This document shows, in pieces, positions 34,480-47,800 of a stretch of DNA of 64,000 nucleotides. The DNA comes from Achatina immaculata (Eukaryota; Mollusca; Gastropoda; Stylommatophora; Achatinidae): the NCBI GenBank assembly GCA_009760885.1, contig CM019701.1, positions 37,276,697 to 37,340,696 on the forward strand, read 5' to 3'. Under the pieces are notes generated by a model. It was not told where the DNA came from and made no database searches. It saw only the letters and a list, made by a program, of their open reading frames with translations. Numbering within the stretch: position 1 is the first letter of the stretch; the number at the start of each line of letters is the position of its first letter. Position numbers and translations under genes: made by a program.

Positions 34480-35325
34480 TTAGCAAAACTGACAGCCTAT
34501 TAATATCAAGTAAAGACCAAAAACAGGTATGAACACTTCCAAGAAATACTTAATCGACCACACCCAAAAGAATTGATAGACCTTGAAACTGACTTATCAA
34601 TCCCACAACTAAATGTCAACCAGATGAAATCACATTGAAGGAAATTGAAACAGCAATGAACCTAATGGTTTGCAACAAAGTTGCAGGTGAAGATGAAATA
34701 ACAGCAGAAGTGTTTAATGCTATTAACAGTGACAACATGAGCCATCTACAGAGAATGTTTAATAAAGTTTGGAAAGAAGAAAAGGTCCCTTCTAAATGGA
34801 AAAAAAAAGGAATCGTTAGAATACTAAAAAAAGTCTACCTTAGCAACTGCAGTGATTCGAGAGGAGTAACTTACTATCAGCTGTGTCAAAAGTATTTTAC
34901 AAAGTACATTCGAGAGGAGTAACTTACTATCAGTTGTGTCAAAAGTATTTTACAAAGTCATTCTGAATAGAATTAGAGATAATAGTGGATATTACAATGA
35001 GAAAAGAACAAGCAGGATTTTGAAAATGGAGAAGCTATCTCGACCAGATCTTTAAGGATAATACTTGAAGAACAAATTATTGGAAAGCAAAAACCATTAA
35101 TCTTTAAATTCATTGACTTTAAAAAAGCCATTTGATAGCATACGCAGAGATTCATTGTGGAGAATTTTAAGACTATATGAAATACTATCTAAAACTGTCA
35201 ACATCATTAAGGATCTCTACAATGGATATGTTTGTGCAGTCAATACAGAAGGAGTGAGTGAATAGTTCCAGACTGAATCAACAGGGATGTATACCTCATG
35301 GAGAGTGAGGATAGTTTTGGGAAAA
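34480..35325 (+). mobile_element. LINE reverse-transcriptase N-terminal/palm fragment
   Basis: Broken frames read 'KVAGEDEITAEVFNAI', 'MFNKVWKEEKVPSKWKK', 'GVTYYQL', 'RKEQAGF', then 'FIDFKKA..FDSI' (RT block with the first catalytic Asp) and 'LYNGYVCAVNTEGVSE'. An imperfect duplication of about 55 bp ('cgagaggagtaacttactat') lies at 34857-34966. The family is perhaps LINE-D; the YADD block is not present. Confidence 0.7.
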
Positions 35326-35498
35326 GTGATTGTTTTCATTTCCCAGACTACAGGGCAGGTAACAGCAAGGGTGGTTACATTTTATGGTGCCAACATATGT
35401 AAGGTTTTTGTTTGATATCCTGTTAACAAAATCTCCATACTCGAAATTAAAGTTCAGATTCACATGGTCAAATGAGTAAAAAAAAGTATATGACTATA

Positions 35499-35878
35499 TC
35501 ATAAAACTACACAACTTTTTGAATTTTTATTAACATCATGAAAATTTCCTTCTGATAGAGTTCTTTTTAGTTTCTTTCTGTTAAATGGAGAGTCTGTTAT
35601 AACTGTCACCATTTTGTTTGTTTTTGCATCTTTTTCTACAGTCCTGTCTGGAACAGTCGTATCCATCTGATCCATTTTACCTGTCGTCTCTTCAGCAGGG
35701 GGTGATCTAAACAAGGCAGCATCTTTCAGCTCTGAAATTGGGTCCCCCCCTTTTTCTAAAATAGCTCTTTCCTTCTTCATTAATTCCTTTGCCTCAGCTA
35801 ACAGGATGTTCACACCTCCACTTGTGATTGGATGTTTGGTGATGATGGAAGCACTGAACTCAAGAGTCACTTCATTCA
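35499..35878 (-). CDS. SPRY gene, last exon with CaaX end
   Basis: Acceptor gttctag|TG. 126 codons to the stop: 'NEVTLEFSASIITKHPITSG', a helix 'LLAEAKELMKKERAILEKGG', a polar tail, basic 'RKKLKRTLSEG', and the final 'KSCVVL'. C-V-V-L fits the geranylgeranyl type of CaaX box, and the basic cluster upstream is typical of membrane-anchored prenyl proteins. Confidence 0.85.
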
Positions 35879-38800
35879 CTAGAACAAGAAAGGACATAAA
35901 CAATCAGCGACAGTCTTAAAAGTTCATTCAGTAGAACGAAGCTCATTTTATATTTAAGCATTTCTAAAGTAAAATTCTAGGGAAAATCACAGTTAACCAG
36001 CAATTACTGATAAATTACCAATAAGAGAAAAAAAAATGAAAATGTTGGTGATCGTTAGTTACTGTAACCAGTTTATATTGTCACAGTGAAATGCAGCCAT
36101 TTAATACAGTATAATCGGGCAAGTAGGACGAAGATGCTCAATTTGTAAAGAGGAGAATCAGCTAGACTTGACTGATTCAGCATGTGGGCATTTTGTAAAG
36201 ATTAAATCTCCCAGTAAGATAAAAAAATGAACATAAAACATTTTACTTTCCACTAATATTTGTAAAGTGTTTAATTTTACATTAAAAAAAAAAGAAAAGC
36301 GTAACTATGACACTCAATGTTGTATTGACAAAGCCAGTATTTTGGAAAGTACTTCATGCAAAACAAAGGCAGTTACAACTGTACTGGATTCTAAAAACTC
36401 TTGTGCAGTCATTTATTACATCTTGTAATTTGGTAAGAAAATGCGCTGCTGCTGCCCACTCTCAGCTCACTGTTAGAAACTAATGCTATATGTTTATGAG
36501 AAAAACAAATCTAATTAACAAAAGTAATTTTCTTTTTTTATCTTTCTTCTCAAGTCATTTTTTTCACATATTTTGTCTGCAGTTGTCAGAAAGTTTTGAC
36601 TGATTTTAGTCTCTTCTGATACCTTAGATGCATATCTTTGTTTTATTCAAAACTTATTTTAGAATATTTATCATTTTGTTCTCTCTTTAGACAAATGCTA
36701 GCAGAGAACAATTTATGTAAAGCGAAGGGAAAATCACAGTGCTTCTTATCTGTAGAAAAATTTGATTCAGACAGAAATGGGAAGACATTCTCACAAGTAA
36801 ATAAATTCAGTCACATTTGAACTTTTCATAATCTAAAGAAGATACTAACAAAATAACATGTCCTTTAAAGTGAGGAAAAGACTATAATGTTTTATAAAGC
36901 CAATATTGTTAAACTTGGATAATTAAACATCAGTCAGTTATTTGCATGTTCCCTGCAGAACTTTGCCTCCCTAACAGCTCTCCTGTAGGCCTCTCGGTTG
37001 TAAGCAAGATGCCCTGCTGCTGATGCATCCATTTGCAGATTATCAATGATTAATTAAACATACAAAACATAAACTGGAACCATTATGGATGTGATTTTGA
37101 AGAAAGATGCAATAAATACCATAGTCAGCCTGAATGAAATATATGATCCTTAAATAAGTTGCAGAACAATAAAAACCAGTTAAGAAAAAGACGATAAAAA
37201 TACCAAAGCCTGGTAATCACTAGAAAATTCAAGGAACAAAGGAGAGGAATGTCAAGAGAAAAATATATCAATGTTTGAAATTACATCACGGATTGCATAA
37301 AATAGATAAGTATGACTGCCAGTTCTGTTTATCACAGCAAATAACAGATACATTAATTTTTAAGAGCGGTGTCAGTGATGGTCCACTATGTGGATTCAGA
37401 TACAGCTGATGCATGTATTGCACTTCAAGTGACTATTTCTTTTGAAAATGTTCAAATAATTTTCACATTGTGTCCTAGCTATTACTGATTTCTAGAGCTT
37501 TTACCCACACAACACTTCTGCATTGCTCTTTAGCCACATCATGGCCACATAATGGTAGCACTGAGGAAGAAATTGGTTTGAATTTAATAGTTTTTCTTTT
37601 TAATGCAGTTATTAACCAGCCCCAGTACACAGCATGCAGTGCATTAAATATGTCTTTGCTGTAAAGGAGAATAGGTATGCACTTATAGCAATGTAACTTA
37701 TAGCATCCTTTTATCAAATTTCTGAAACACTTCTTATAACCAATTGTACAAATAATAAACTTTCACTAGCCAAACTTTTTTCCCTGAAAGAGAGGAAGAC
37801 CAAGGTGAAGATAGCTGCAAGACATCATTGGTGATCTGCAAATGGATGCATCAGCAGCAGGCCATCTTGCTTACAACTGAAAGGCCTACAGGAGTCCTGT
37901 TAGGCAAATTTCCGCAAGGGACATGCAAATAAATGAATGAATATGTTCTGAAAATCTGTACATTATCTACATATGGACATTTGCTTATATGAGATGTCTT
38001 TAGTGGATACATGTAGCTCAGTAAATACACTGATGTAAACATGCTTAATCTGTACAAATTTATCAACAAGTATACTTGAAATGTCAAATTATTGTCAGAA
38101 AACTACAAACAGTGATGAAATACTCTACATTACATTTCACTTACATCCAGGAGGTAATACAATGAGGGGATAAAACCCTCCTGGTGGTTGGTAAACAACT
38201 CTGACCAATATAATTCTTCGATTAACTGTTAAGTAGCATATGATCAGCTGCTCCTCATCACGATGAAGAGTATCATCAGTGTACAACAAACCCCAACCAA
38301 CCAAATCACCAACCTGGAGAAGTTTACTGGCTGTATTCAGAAACAAATAATTCAGACGAAATTAGTTGTCTTATATGTAATTATATTAAACACATTAAAA
38401 CACTATAGAATGGCATATTTGCTACTGATTATGATGCAGAGACATCTTGCTATTCTGGCATACAACAGTAAAATAGTTTAAAGAAATGAATGTCCATAAG
38501 TCAAAGAGTATGCCTTAATTTTATTCTCCTCCATCATTCACCAACCTCTGTCATACTTGTGGCAGTTTCTAAAATTCATGATATATGTCAATTTGTGTGT
38601 AACTGAAACTTTCTTAAAATCAATCAAGACAATAGCTGAAGCTTTCTTAAGATCAATCAAGACAAGTGATACCAATTTAATACATTTTCTTTCAATTTAA
38701 TATAAAACTTTTCACTACGTTTGACTTTTGAAATGTTTTTCTTAATCCCTGGCAAAGATCTGTGAAGTTTTCTAACATGTCAGTTTTTCAGAAAGGCAAT

Positions 38801-41800
38801 CAATGTAATGCTGGGCAAAAGTATAGACTTATAGATACATTAAAAGAAATAACAGAAGATCAAAAAGGGCAGATTTTAAATATATAATTGTGGTACCTTC
38901 ATCAACTGCCCAAAATCTAAGAAAGTCCAGCTTGAGACAAGATTTTGGAGGAGGCTCCAGCGGTGTTGGTGTGGACAAAACAATGGCTGGAGGAGGGCAG
39001 ATGGAGCTGAATGGTTTTGTAAGACGCACCTCAAAATGATTGTAACCTGAAAGAGAGTTCAACATTCATTCATTCATTCATTCATTCCTTTGCATGTCCC
39101 TTGCGGAACTTTGCTTCCCAAACAGCACTCCTGTAGGCCTCTCGGTTGTGAGCAAGATGGCCTGCTGCTGCTGCATCCATTTCCAGATCGTCAACGATGT
39201 CTTGCAGCCATCTTCGTTTCGGTCTTCCTCTTTTTCTTTTTCCCATTATGTATCCTTCCAATACGGTCTTCTCTAAATTATCATGACGTTTAATGTGTCC
39301 AAAATATTTAAGTTTTCTCTCTTTAATCCTCTTTACCAGCCAACCTTCTTCAATATTAAGCTCTTGTAGTATAGATATATTTGTTCTTTTTTGTGTCCAC
39401 GATATTTGGAGAACTCTTCTGTAGCATTTACATTCAAAGGCATTTATGTGTTTCTCAGCTGTTTTGTTAAGTGTCCAGGTCTCACAGGCATATGTTGCGA
39501 TGGGAAAGATGCATGCCCTTAAAAATCTTAACATACATATTGCATTTCACTACTTAACTGAGACTTAAGTACAGCTAACTATACAAATACAGTTGATAAG
39601 ATAAATATCACTGCAGAACCAAATCAGGTTTTGTAATAATGTTAAAGGTTAAGGTGGCACGGCTCATCCTTAACCCTCCCTGTGAGTATTTAAGATTTTT
39701 CTTCCTTCATTACAAAGAGAAACAATCAAAAGTAGTTTAATCTTTTACAGAATTCTGAGGTGCAGCATAAGAATATTTATTTTCACTCCACATTTGTTGG
39801 AGAGGCAATTCCATTTTTTTTTTCAATAACCTCTGTAGAGTGTATAACACTGAAACTATGAATCATAAGAAAACCATTATATCCATAGATGGACACTTAT
39901 TCTGATATATAATTGATAACTAACAACATGAAACACTATAGACTACAACCATAATTATTCTATGACCATTTCAAGTTACCTTTGTGGAGGCTATAAGGTG
40001 CCTGTATGCAAACTGGGGTTAGATGGTCTTTGACATACACTGTGTTGGTGCTGTGATCAACTTTTGAGCCTGGTGGTAGACACCAATGTTCCAGGTTTAC
40101 CTGATTAGGATTTAATATTACCAGTGTGAATGTAAGTTGCACGTAACATCTACGAGGAGAAGTCACTAAGTAACTCTCAAATTGAAATATTTTATCAGTG
40201 GCAGTTATCAGGTTCATTCATTCATTCATTCCTTTGCATGTCCCTTGCGCAACTTTGCCTCCCAAACAGCACTCCTGTAGGCCTCTCGGTTGTGAGCAAG
40301 ATGGCCTGCTGCTGCTGCATCCATTTCCAGATCGTCAACGATGTCTTGCAGCCATCTTCATTTCGGTCTTCCTCTTTTTCTTTTTCCCATTATCAGGTAA
40401 TACTTAAATATATCCTTAGATAGTACCATCATCCAACTTTATAACAGCTGTATGTAGGGGGCGCTGGGAGTTTAGTGTGCAAAGCAATAACAAAATGGCT
40501 ACTCAACTATTAGTGTGTACCAAAGAAGAACAGAGAAGTGTAGTGCGATTTTTGTGGGCTAAAGGATATTCAGTTGAGGACATTCATAAGGAAATAATTA
40601 CAGTTTATGCTGAAAAGTGTTTATCATGTAAAACGGTCTATAACTGGGTAAAAGAGTTTTCTCAGGGACGCACCGAAATTGTTGACAAAGTCCGACTTGG
40701 CTGTCCTGTTCAGATTGGAACAGAAGCAATTGTGCAACGTGAGAATGAGATTATCAGAGCTGATAGACAAGTAACAATAGACAGTGTAGCAAATGCAGTC
40801 AGATGTTCACATGGCTTAGCCTACAGAATAATGCATGAGCAATTGAATTTTCAGAAAGTTTGCTCATGTTTGGTATCCAGAGATCTGAATGATGAACACA
40901 AAATGAACCGATTTGGTTTGTCATTATGCATATGAAGGTGAAGGCATTCTCCAAACGATTATTACTGGAGATGAATCTTGGGTGCACCACTACCAACCCA
41001 AATCAAAACGTGCCTCAATTCAATGGAAACATCTGTCATCATTCATTCATTCATTTGCATGTCCCTTGGGGAACTCTGCATCCCAAACAGTACTCCTGTA
41101 GGCCTCTCGGTTGTGAGCAAGATGGCCTGCTGCTGATGCATCCATTTGCAGATCATCAAAGATGCCGTGGTCTTCATCTCTTTCTATTTCCCATTATGTA
41201 CCCTTCCAAGATGGTCTTCTCTATATAATCATGAAGTTTAATGTGTCCAAAATATTTAAGTTTTCTCTCTTTAATCCTCTTTACTAGCCAGCCTTCTTTA
41301 TTCCAGGGTTTTCTATTAGATCGTACAAGTTTTATTCTTTAGATCTTCCAAGGTTCTTTAATTAGACCCTCCAAGGTTTTTTATTAGATCTTTCAAGGTT
41401 TTTTATTAGATTCTGCAAGGTTTTTTATTAGATCATCCAAGGTTTTTTATTAGATCATCAAGGTTTTTTTTTTATTAGATCCATGAAGGTTTTTTTATTA
41501 GATCCTCCAAGATTTTTTATTAGATCTTCCAAGGTTTTTTACTACATTCTCCAAGACTTTTTATTAGAATCTCCAGGGTTTTTTTATTAGATCCTGCAAG
41601 GTTTTTTTATTACATCAGCCAAGGTTTTTTATTAGATCCTCCAAGGTTTTTTTATTAGATCCTCCAGGGTTTTTATTAGATCATACAGGGATTTTTATTA
41701 GATCAAGGTTTTTTATTAGATCCTTCAAGGTTTTTTATTAGATCCTCCAGGGTTTTTTATTAGATCCTCCAGAGTTTTTTATTAGATCATCCAGGGTTTT

Positions 41801-44800
41801 TTATTAAATCATGCAGGGTTTTTTATTAGATCCTCCAAGGTTTTTAATTAGATCATCTAGGGTTTTTTATTACATCATCAAGGGGATTTTTATTAGATAC
41901 TCCAAGGTTTTTTTATTAGATCTTCCAGGGTTTTTTATTAAATCCTCCAAGGTTTTTTATCATATCCTCGAAGATTCTTTATTAGATTCTCCAGAGTTTT
42001 TTTATTAGACCCATCAAGGTTTTTTTTTAGATCCTCCAAGGTTGTTCATTACATCATACAGGGTTTTTTATTACATCATCCAAGGTTATTTTATTAGATC
42101 CTCCAAGGTTTTTTATTAGATCCTCTAAGGTTTTTTATTAGATCCTACAGGGTTTTTTATTAGATCCTCCAGGGTTTTTTATTAGATCCTCCAGGGTTTT
42201 TTATTAGATCCTTCAATGTTTTTTATTAGATTTTCCAAGATTTTTTATTAGGTCATGCAGGGTTTTTTATCAGATCCTCCAAGGATTTTTATTAGATCCT
42301 GCATAGTTTTTTATTAGATCCTCCAGGGTTTCTTATTAGATCATACAGGGTTTTTTATTAGATCATACAGGGTTTTTTATTAGATCCTCCAGGTTGTTTT
42401 TTTTAGATCTTCCAAGGTTTTTAATTAGATCAAACAAGGTTTTTCTTAAATCATCCATAGTATTTTTTATTATATCCTTCAAGGTTTTTAATTAGATCAA
42501 ACAAGGTTTTTCTTAAATCATCCATAGTATTTTTTATTATATCCTTCAAGGTTTTTAATTAGATCAAACAAGGTTTTTCTTAAATCATCCATAGTATTTT
42601 TTATTATATCCTTCAAGGTTTTTTATTAGATCTTACAGGGTTTATTATTAGATACTAAAATTTTTTTATTAGATCCCCCAGGGATTTTTATTAGATCCTC
42701 CAAGATTTTTAATTAGATCAAACAGGTTTTTTTTCTTAAATCATCAAGAGTATTTTTTATTAGATCCTCCAAGGTTTTTTATTAGATCCTCAAAGATTTT
42801 ATATTTGATCCGTCAAGGTTTTTTATTAGATCTTCCAGAGTTTTTTATTAGATCAAACAGCGTTTTTTTATTAGATACTCCAGTGTTTTTTACCTGATCC
42901 TCCAGGGTTTTTTATTAGATCCTCCAAGGTTTTTTATCATATCTTCCAAGATTTTTTATTAGATCCTCCAAGATTTTTTATTAGATCCTCCAAGGTTTTT
43001 TATCATATCTTCCAAGATTTTTTATTAGATCCTCCAAGATTTTTTATTAGATACTCCAGGGTTTTTTTACTAGCCGATCCAGGGTATATTATTAGATTCT
43101 TCAAGGTTTTTTATTATATACTCCAGTGTTTTTTTATTAGATCCTCCAGGGTTTTTTATTAGATCCTCCAGGGTATTTTATTAGATCCTCCAAGGTTTTC
43201 ATTACATCATACAGGGTTCTTTACTACATTATCCAAGGTTATTTTATTAGATCTTCCAAGGTTCTTTATTAGATACACCAATTGTTTTTATTAGATTCTC
43301 CAAGGTTTTCTACTATATCTTCCAGTATTTTTTTATTAGATCTTTCAAGGTTTTTTATTAGATCAATAGGGTTTTTTTATTCAATCCTCCAGGGTTTTTT
43401 TATTAGATCCTCCAAGGTTTTTTTATCCTATCCTCCAGTATTTATTTATTAGATCCTACAAGATTTTTTAGCAGATCCTCCAAGGTTTTTTTATTAGATC
43501 CTTCAAGGTTTTTTAGTAGATCCTCCAAGGTTTTTTAGTAGATCCTCAAGGGTTTTTTAATAGATCCTCCACCTTTTTTTATTATATACTCCAGGGCTTT
43601 TTATTATATCCTCCAGGGTTACATATTAGATCCTACAGGATTTTTTATTAGATCCTTCAAGGTTCTTTAATAGATCCTCAAAGTTTTTTTATTAGATCTT
43701 TCAAGACTTTTAAATAGCCACCATAGGTTTTTTCTCTAAGATTTTTTTTTAGATCAAACAGGGTTTTTTATTAAATCCTCTAGTGTTTTCTATTAGATCC
43801 TCCAGGGTTTTTTATTAGATCCTTTTAGGTTTTTTACTAGATCCTCCAGGGTTTTTTATTAGATGCTCCAAGATTTTTTATTAGCTAGTCCAGGGTTTTC
43901 TATTACATCCTCTTAGTTTTTTATTTCCTACGAAGAACAACAGAAAGGATGTTGAGCAATAGAGGGCTCACCTGGGCAAGAGCAGAAAAAAAGGCGAAGG
44001 ACAGGCATTTGTGGAAAACCCTTGCCCCATGTGCCTTGGGCACTTAAGGTTCAGAGAGAGAGAGTTTTTTATTAGCTCATCCAGGTTTTTTTATTAGATC
44101 CTCCAAGATTTTTTAATAGCCACTCCAAGGTCTTTTATTAGATTATCCTGGGTTTTTTATTAGATACTGCAAGGTTTTTTTTAAGATCCTCCAATGTTTT
44201 GAATTAAATCCTGTAAGGTTTTTATATTAGATCCTCCAATGTTTCTTATTAGATTTTCCAAGGTCTTTTACTGCATTCTCCAAGACTTTTTATTAAATTT
44301 TCCAGTGTTTTTTATTAGATCCATGAAGGTTTTTTTATTAGATCATATAAGTTTTTTTATTAGATCCTCCAGGATTTTTTATTAGATCCTGCAAGGTTTT
44401 TTATTAGATCCTCCAAGATTTTTTATTAGATCTTTCAAGGTTTTTTATTAGATTCTGCAAGGTTTTTTATTAGATCATCCAAGGTTTTTTATTAGATCAT
44501 CAAGGTTTTTTTTTATTAGATCCTCCAAGGTTTTTTATTAGATCCTCCAAGGTTTTTTATTAGATCTTCAAGGTTTTTTTTAATTAGGTCCTCCAAGGTT
44601 TTTTATTAGATCCTCCAAGATTTTTTATTAGATCTTCCAAGGTTTTTTATTAGATCCTCCAAGGATTTTTATTAGATCATCCAAGGTTTTTTATTAGATC
44701 ATCAAGGTTTTTATCTAATTAGATCCTCTAAGGTTTTTTTATTATATCCTCCAAGGTCTTTTATTAGATCTTCAAGGTTTTTTTTTATTAGATTCTCCAA

Positions 44801-47800
44801 GGTTTTTTATTAGATCATCCAGGACTTTTTATTACATCATCCAGGGTTTTTTATTAGATATTCCAAGATTTTTTATGAGATCTTCCAGGGTTTCTTATTA
44901 GATGCTCCAAGGTTTTTTGTTAGATCCTCCAATGTTTTTTATTAGATCCTCCAGGGTTTTTTATTATATCCTCCAAGATTTTTTATGAGAACCTCCAAGT
45001 TTTTTTATTAGTCACTCCATTTTTTAAAAATTAGATCATCCAAGGTTTTTGATTAGATAATCCAGAAATTTTTATTAGATCATTCAGGTTTCTTTTATTA
45101 CATCCTCCAAGGTTTTTTTATTAGATCCTCCAAGGTCTGTTATTAGATCTTCCAGGGTTTTTTATTAGATCCTCCAAGTTTTTTTTTATTAAATCCTCCA
45201 GTTTTTTTACTAGCCTCTCCAGAACTTTTTATTAGATCCTTCAAGTTTTTTTATTAGATCCTACAAGGTTTTTTTATTACATCCTCCAGGTTTTTTTATT
45301 AGATCCTCCAAGGTTTTTTATTATATCCTTCAGTGTTTTTTATTAAATCCTCCAAGGTTTTTTATTTAATCCTCCAAGGTTTTTTATTAGATCCTCCAAG
45401 ATTTTTTAATAGCTACTCCAGGTTTTTTTTATTAGATCCTCCAAGATTTTTTAATAGCCGATCCAAGGTTTTTTATTCAATCCTCCAAGGTCTTTTATTA
45501 GATTAAACAGGGTCTTTTATTAGATACTCCAAGGTTTTGTTATTAGATCCTCCAATGTTTTGAATTAAATCCTGTAAGGTTTTTATATTAGATCCTCCAA
45601 CATTTCTTATTAGGTTCTCCAAGGTCTTTTACTGCATTCTCCAAGACTTTTAATTAGATTCTCCAGGGTTTTTTATTAGATCCACGAAGGTTTTTTATTA
45701 GATCATATAAGGTTTTTTATTAGATCCTCCAATCTTCTTCTTCTTCTTCTTCGTTCGCATTGTCTGTCTATATCTGCAGTCCTGTCTCTTGGATAAATTT
45801 CACTGTTTTTTTGTAATTCATGTATGGAACCGTAGAGCTTATCTTCTTTAGTGGTTTCACTGGGCCAGTAATTATTTCTCAGTGTCTCGTAGTTGATGCA
45901 GTTCTGGAGGATATGTTCCACAGTTTGGGTCACCTGGGCACATGTACATAGATTAGTAGTACCAACCTTAAACTTTGTATACATATGACTTCGGAGTCGG
46001 CTGTGTCCTGTTCGGAGACGGAAGATGGTGACTTGTTCCTTTCTGTTTAGCATGTGATAGTCATCATGTGGTGGTGTTTGTGGCTTCCTGTAGGTTTTTA
46101 TCATGCTTTTCTTCTGATTATAAGTGATTGATATGTCTGGTTGCTCCATTTCAGTGCCTTCTTTGGCCAGATGGTCAGCTTTCTCATTGCCTGGTATCCC
46201 ACAGTGGGAGGGAATCCATTGCAAAGTGACTCCATGTTGTAAGCCAATTTTTGACAAGGCATCCTTAAGGTCTGGTAGTTTGTTGCACTGAAGAGCCTCC
46301 AGTACTGATCTAGCATCTGTGAGAAGTACTACAGGACATGTATCAATTCTGGAATCTGATAGTTTTTCAACTGCAGCAATAATTGCCCTAACTTCTGCAT
46401 CAAAGTTGTTGCAGTATTTACCAGTGGGTATGGAAATCTTGTCAATGGTGTTGTTTGGATATTCAATATATGCTCCTGCCCCTCCATTCTTTATGGCATT
46501 ATGTGCAGATCCATCTGTATACACACGTATCCAGGTGTCACATGGATATTTGTCATCTAGAACACTAAGTGTGGCTGTTGATCTTACAAGACTGCTCTGC
46601 ATCTCACCATTCTGCACACCTTTCACTTCAGTCTGAATAGTTATTTGTGTATAATCTGCTTCTTTCCATGGTGTATGCTCTGGTACAGATGATAATGGAG
46701 TGACTACAGTTGGAAGGTCAGGTATCAGCTTACGCATACGCTTGGCCTGATGAATGAAGCTGCTTCTTTTAAGCCGTCCTAATGCCAAGTTATTGAATCT
46801 CTCCTTCAGGGGATGGCTTACAGAGCTAAGGAATTTTTCTCCCATGGTCATGACCTTTGTGTCTCTATGTTCCTTTAGCGCTTGAACACCAACTATTTTC
46901 TGCATTTATACTATTGGTGTGGACCTCATGGCACCTGTGATAATCCGTAGTGACTGATTTTGAACCTTGTCTAGATTATGCAGCGTAGTGTTTGACGCTG
47001 TGCACCAAGATGTTGAGCCATATTCTAAATGTGGTAGAATCTCTCTCTCTCTCTCTGAACCTTAAGTGCCCAGGGCACATGGGGCTTCTGCAAGGGTTTT
47101 CCACAAATGCCTGTCCTTCGCCTTTTTTTCTGCTCTTGCCCAGGTGAGCCCTCTATTGCTCAACATCCTTTCTGTTGTTCTTCTCCATGTCTCTTTTGGT
47201 CTACCCTTACTTCTGCTCCCCTGTGGTGTCCATCTTAGTGCTATTTTTGGTAGTGAGTTGTCAGTCATTCGGAGCACATGTCCCAACCATCACCAGCGTC
47301 TTTCCTCAATAATTGTTGTCAGTGGCTTCATCTGCATTTCTGCTAATAAGATGTTATTTCTTATGGTGTTTGGCCAAAATATTTTTTTAATTCTTCGTAA
47401 ACATTTAGTCTGGAAAGAATTCAACTTGTTTTCTATGGTTTTGGTGATTTTCCAGCATTCACTTCCATAGAGTAGTACACTTAGAACATTACTCTTAAAT
47501 ATCCTGATTTTCATATTTATGCTTAGTTTTTTTGATTTCCATATATTCTGCAGCATTGCAAAAGCCTGGTTTGCTCTAGTAAGTCTGCTGTTGATGTCCT
47601 CTGTGCTGTCTCCATTTTCTACTACTCTGCTGCCAAGGTATACAAGTTCGTTGACCTCCTCCACTAACTTGTTATCTACTCTGAGTACATTTCTGTTGTT
47701 CACATTTTGCTTCATTAACTTTGTCTTTCCTACGTTGATCTTTAGTCCTATGTTGTTTGCATTCTGAGTTAGCTTGTTTATTTTATCTTGCATATCTTTG

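Noticed and set aside
35403..35498. Clear poly(A) signal for the SPRY gene
   Set aside because: No AATAAA was found on the minus strand just after the stop codon at 35499; the true 3' end is undetermined.
39090..39293. Recurrent frame 'MHVPCGTLLPKQHSCRPLGC' near several LINE-C copies
   Set aside because: Antisense shadow of the LINE-C C-terminus.
41811..42008. Open frame rich in 'LLDPP' and 'FFIRSS' like repeats
   Set aside because: Pure translation of the 22-bp minisatellite.
47066..47470. Conserved antisense open frame starting 'MPRAHGASARVFHKC', repeated at 7757, 20818 and 24077
   Set aside because: It is the complement of the LINE-A RT C-terminus. Its recurrence reflects the LINE copies, not a gene family.
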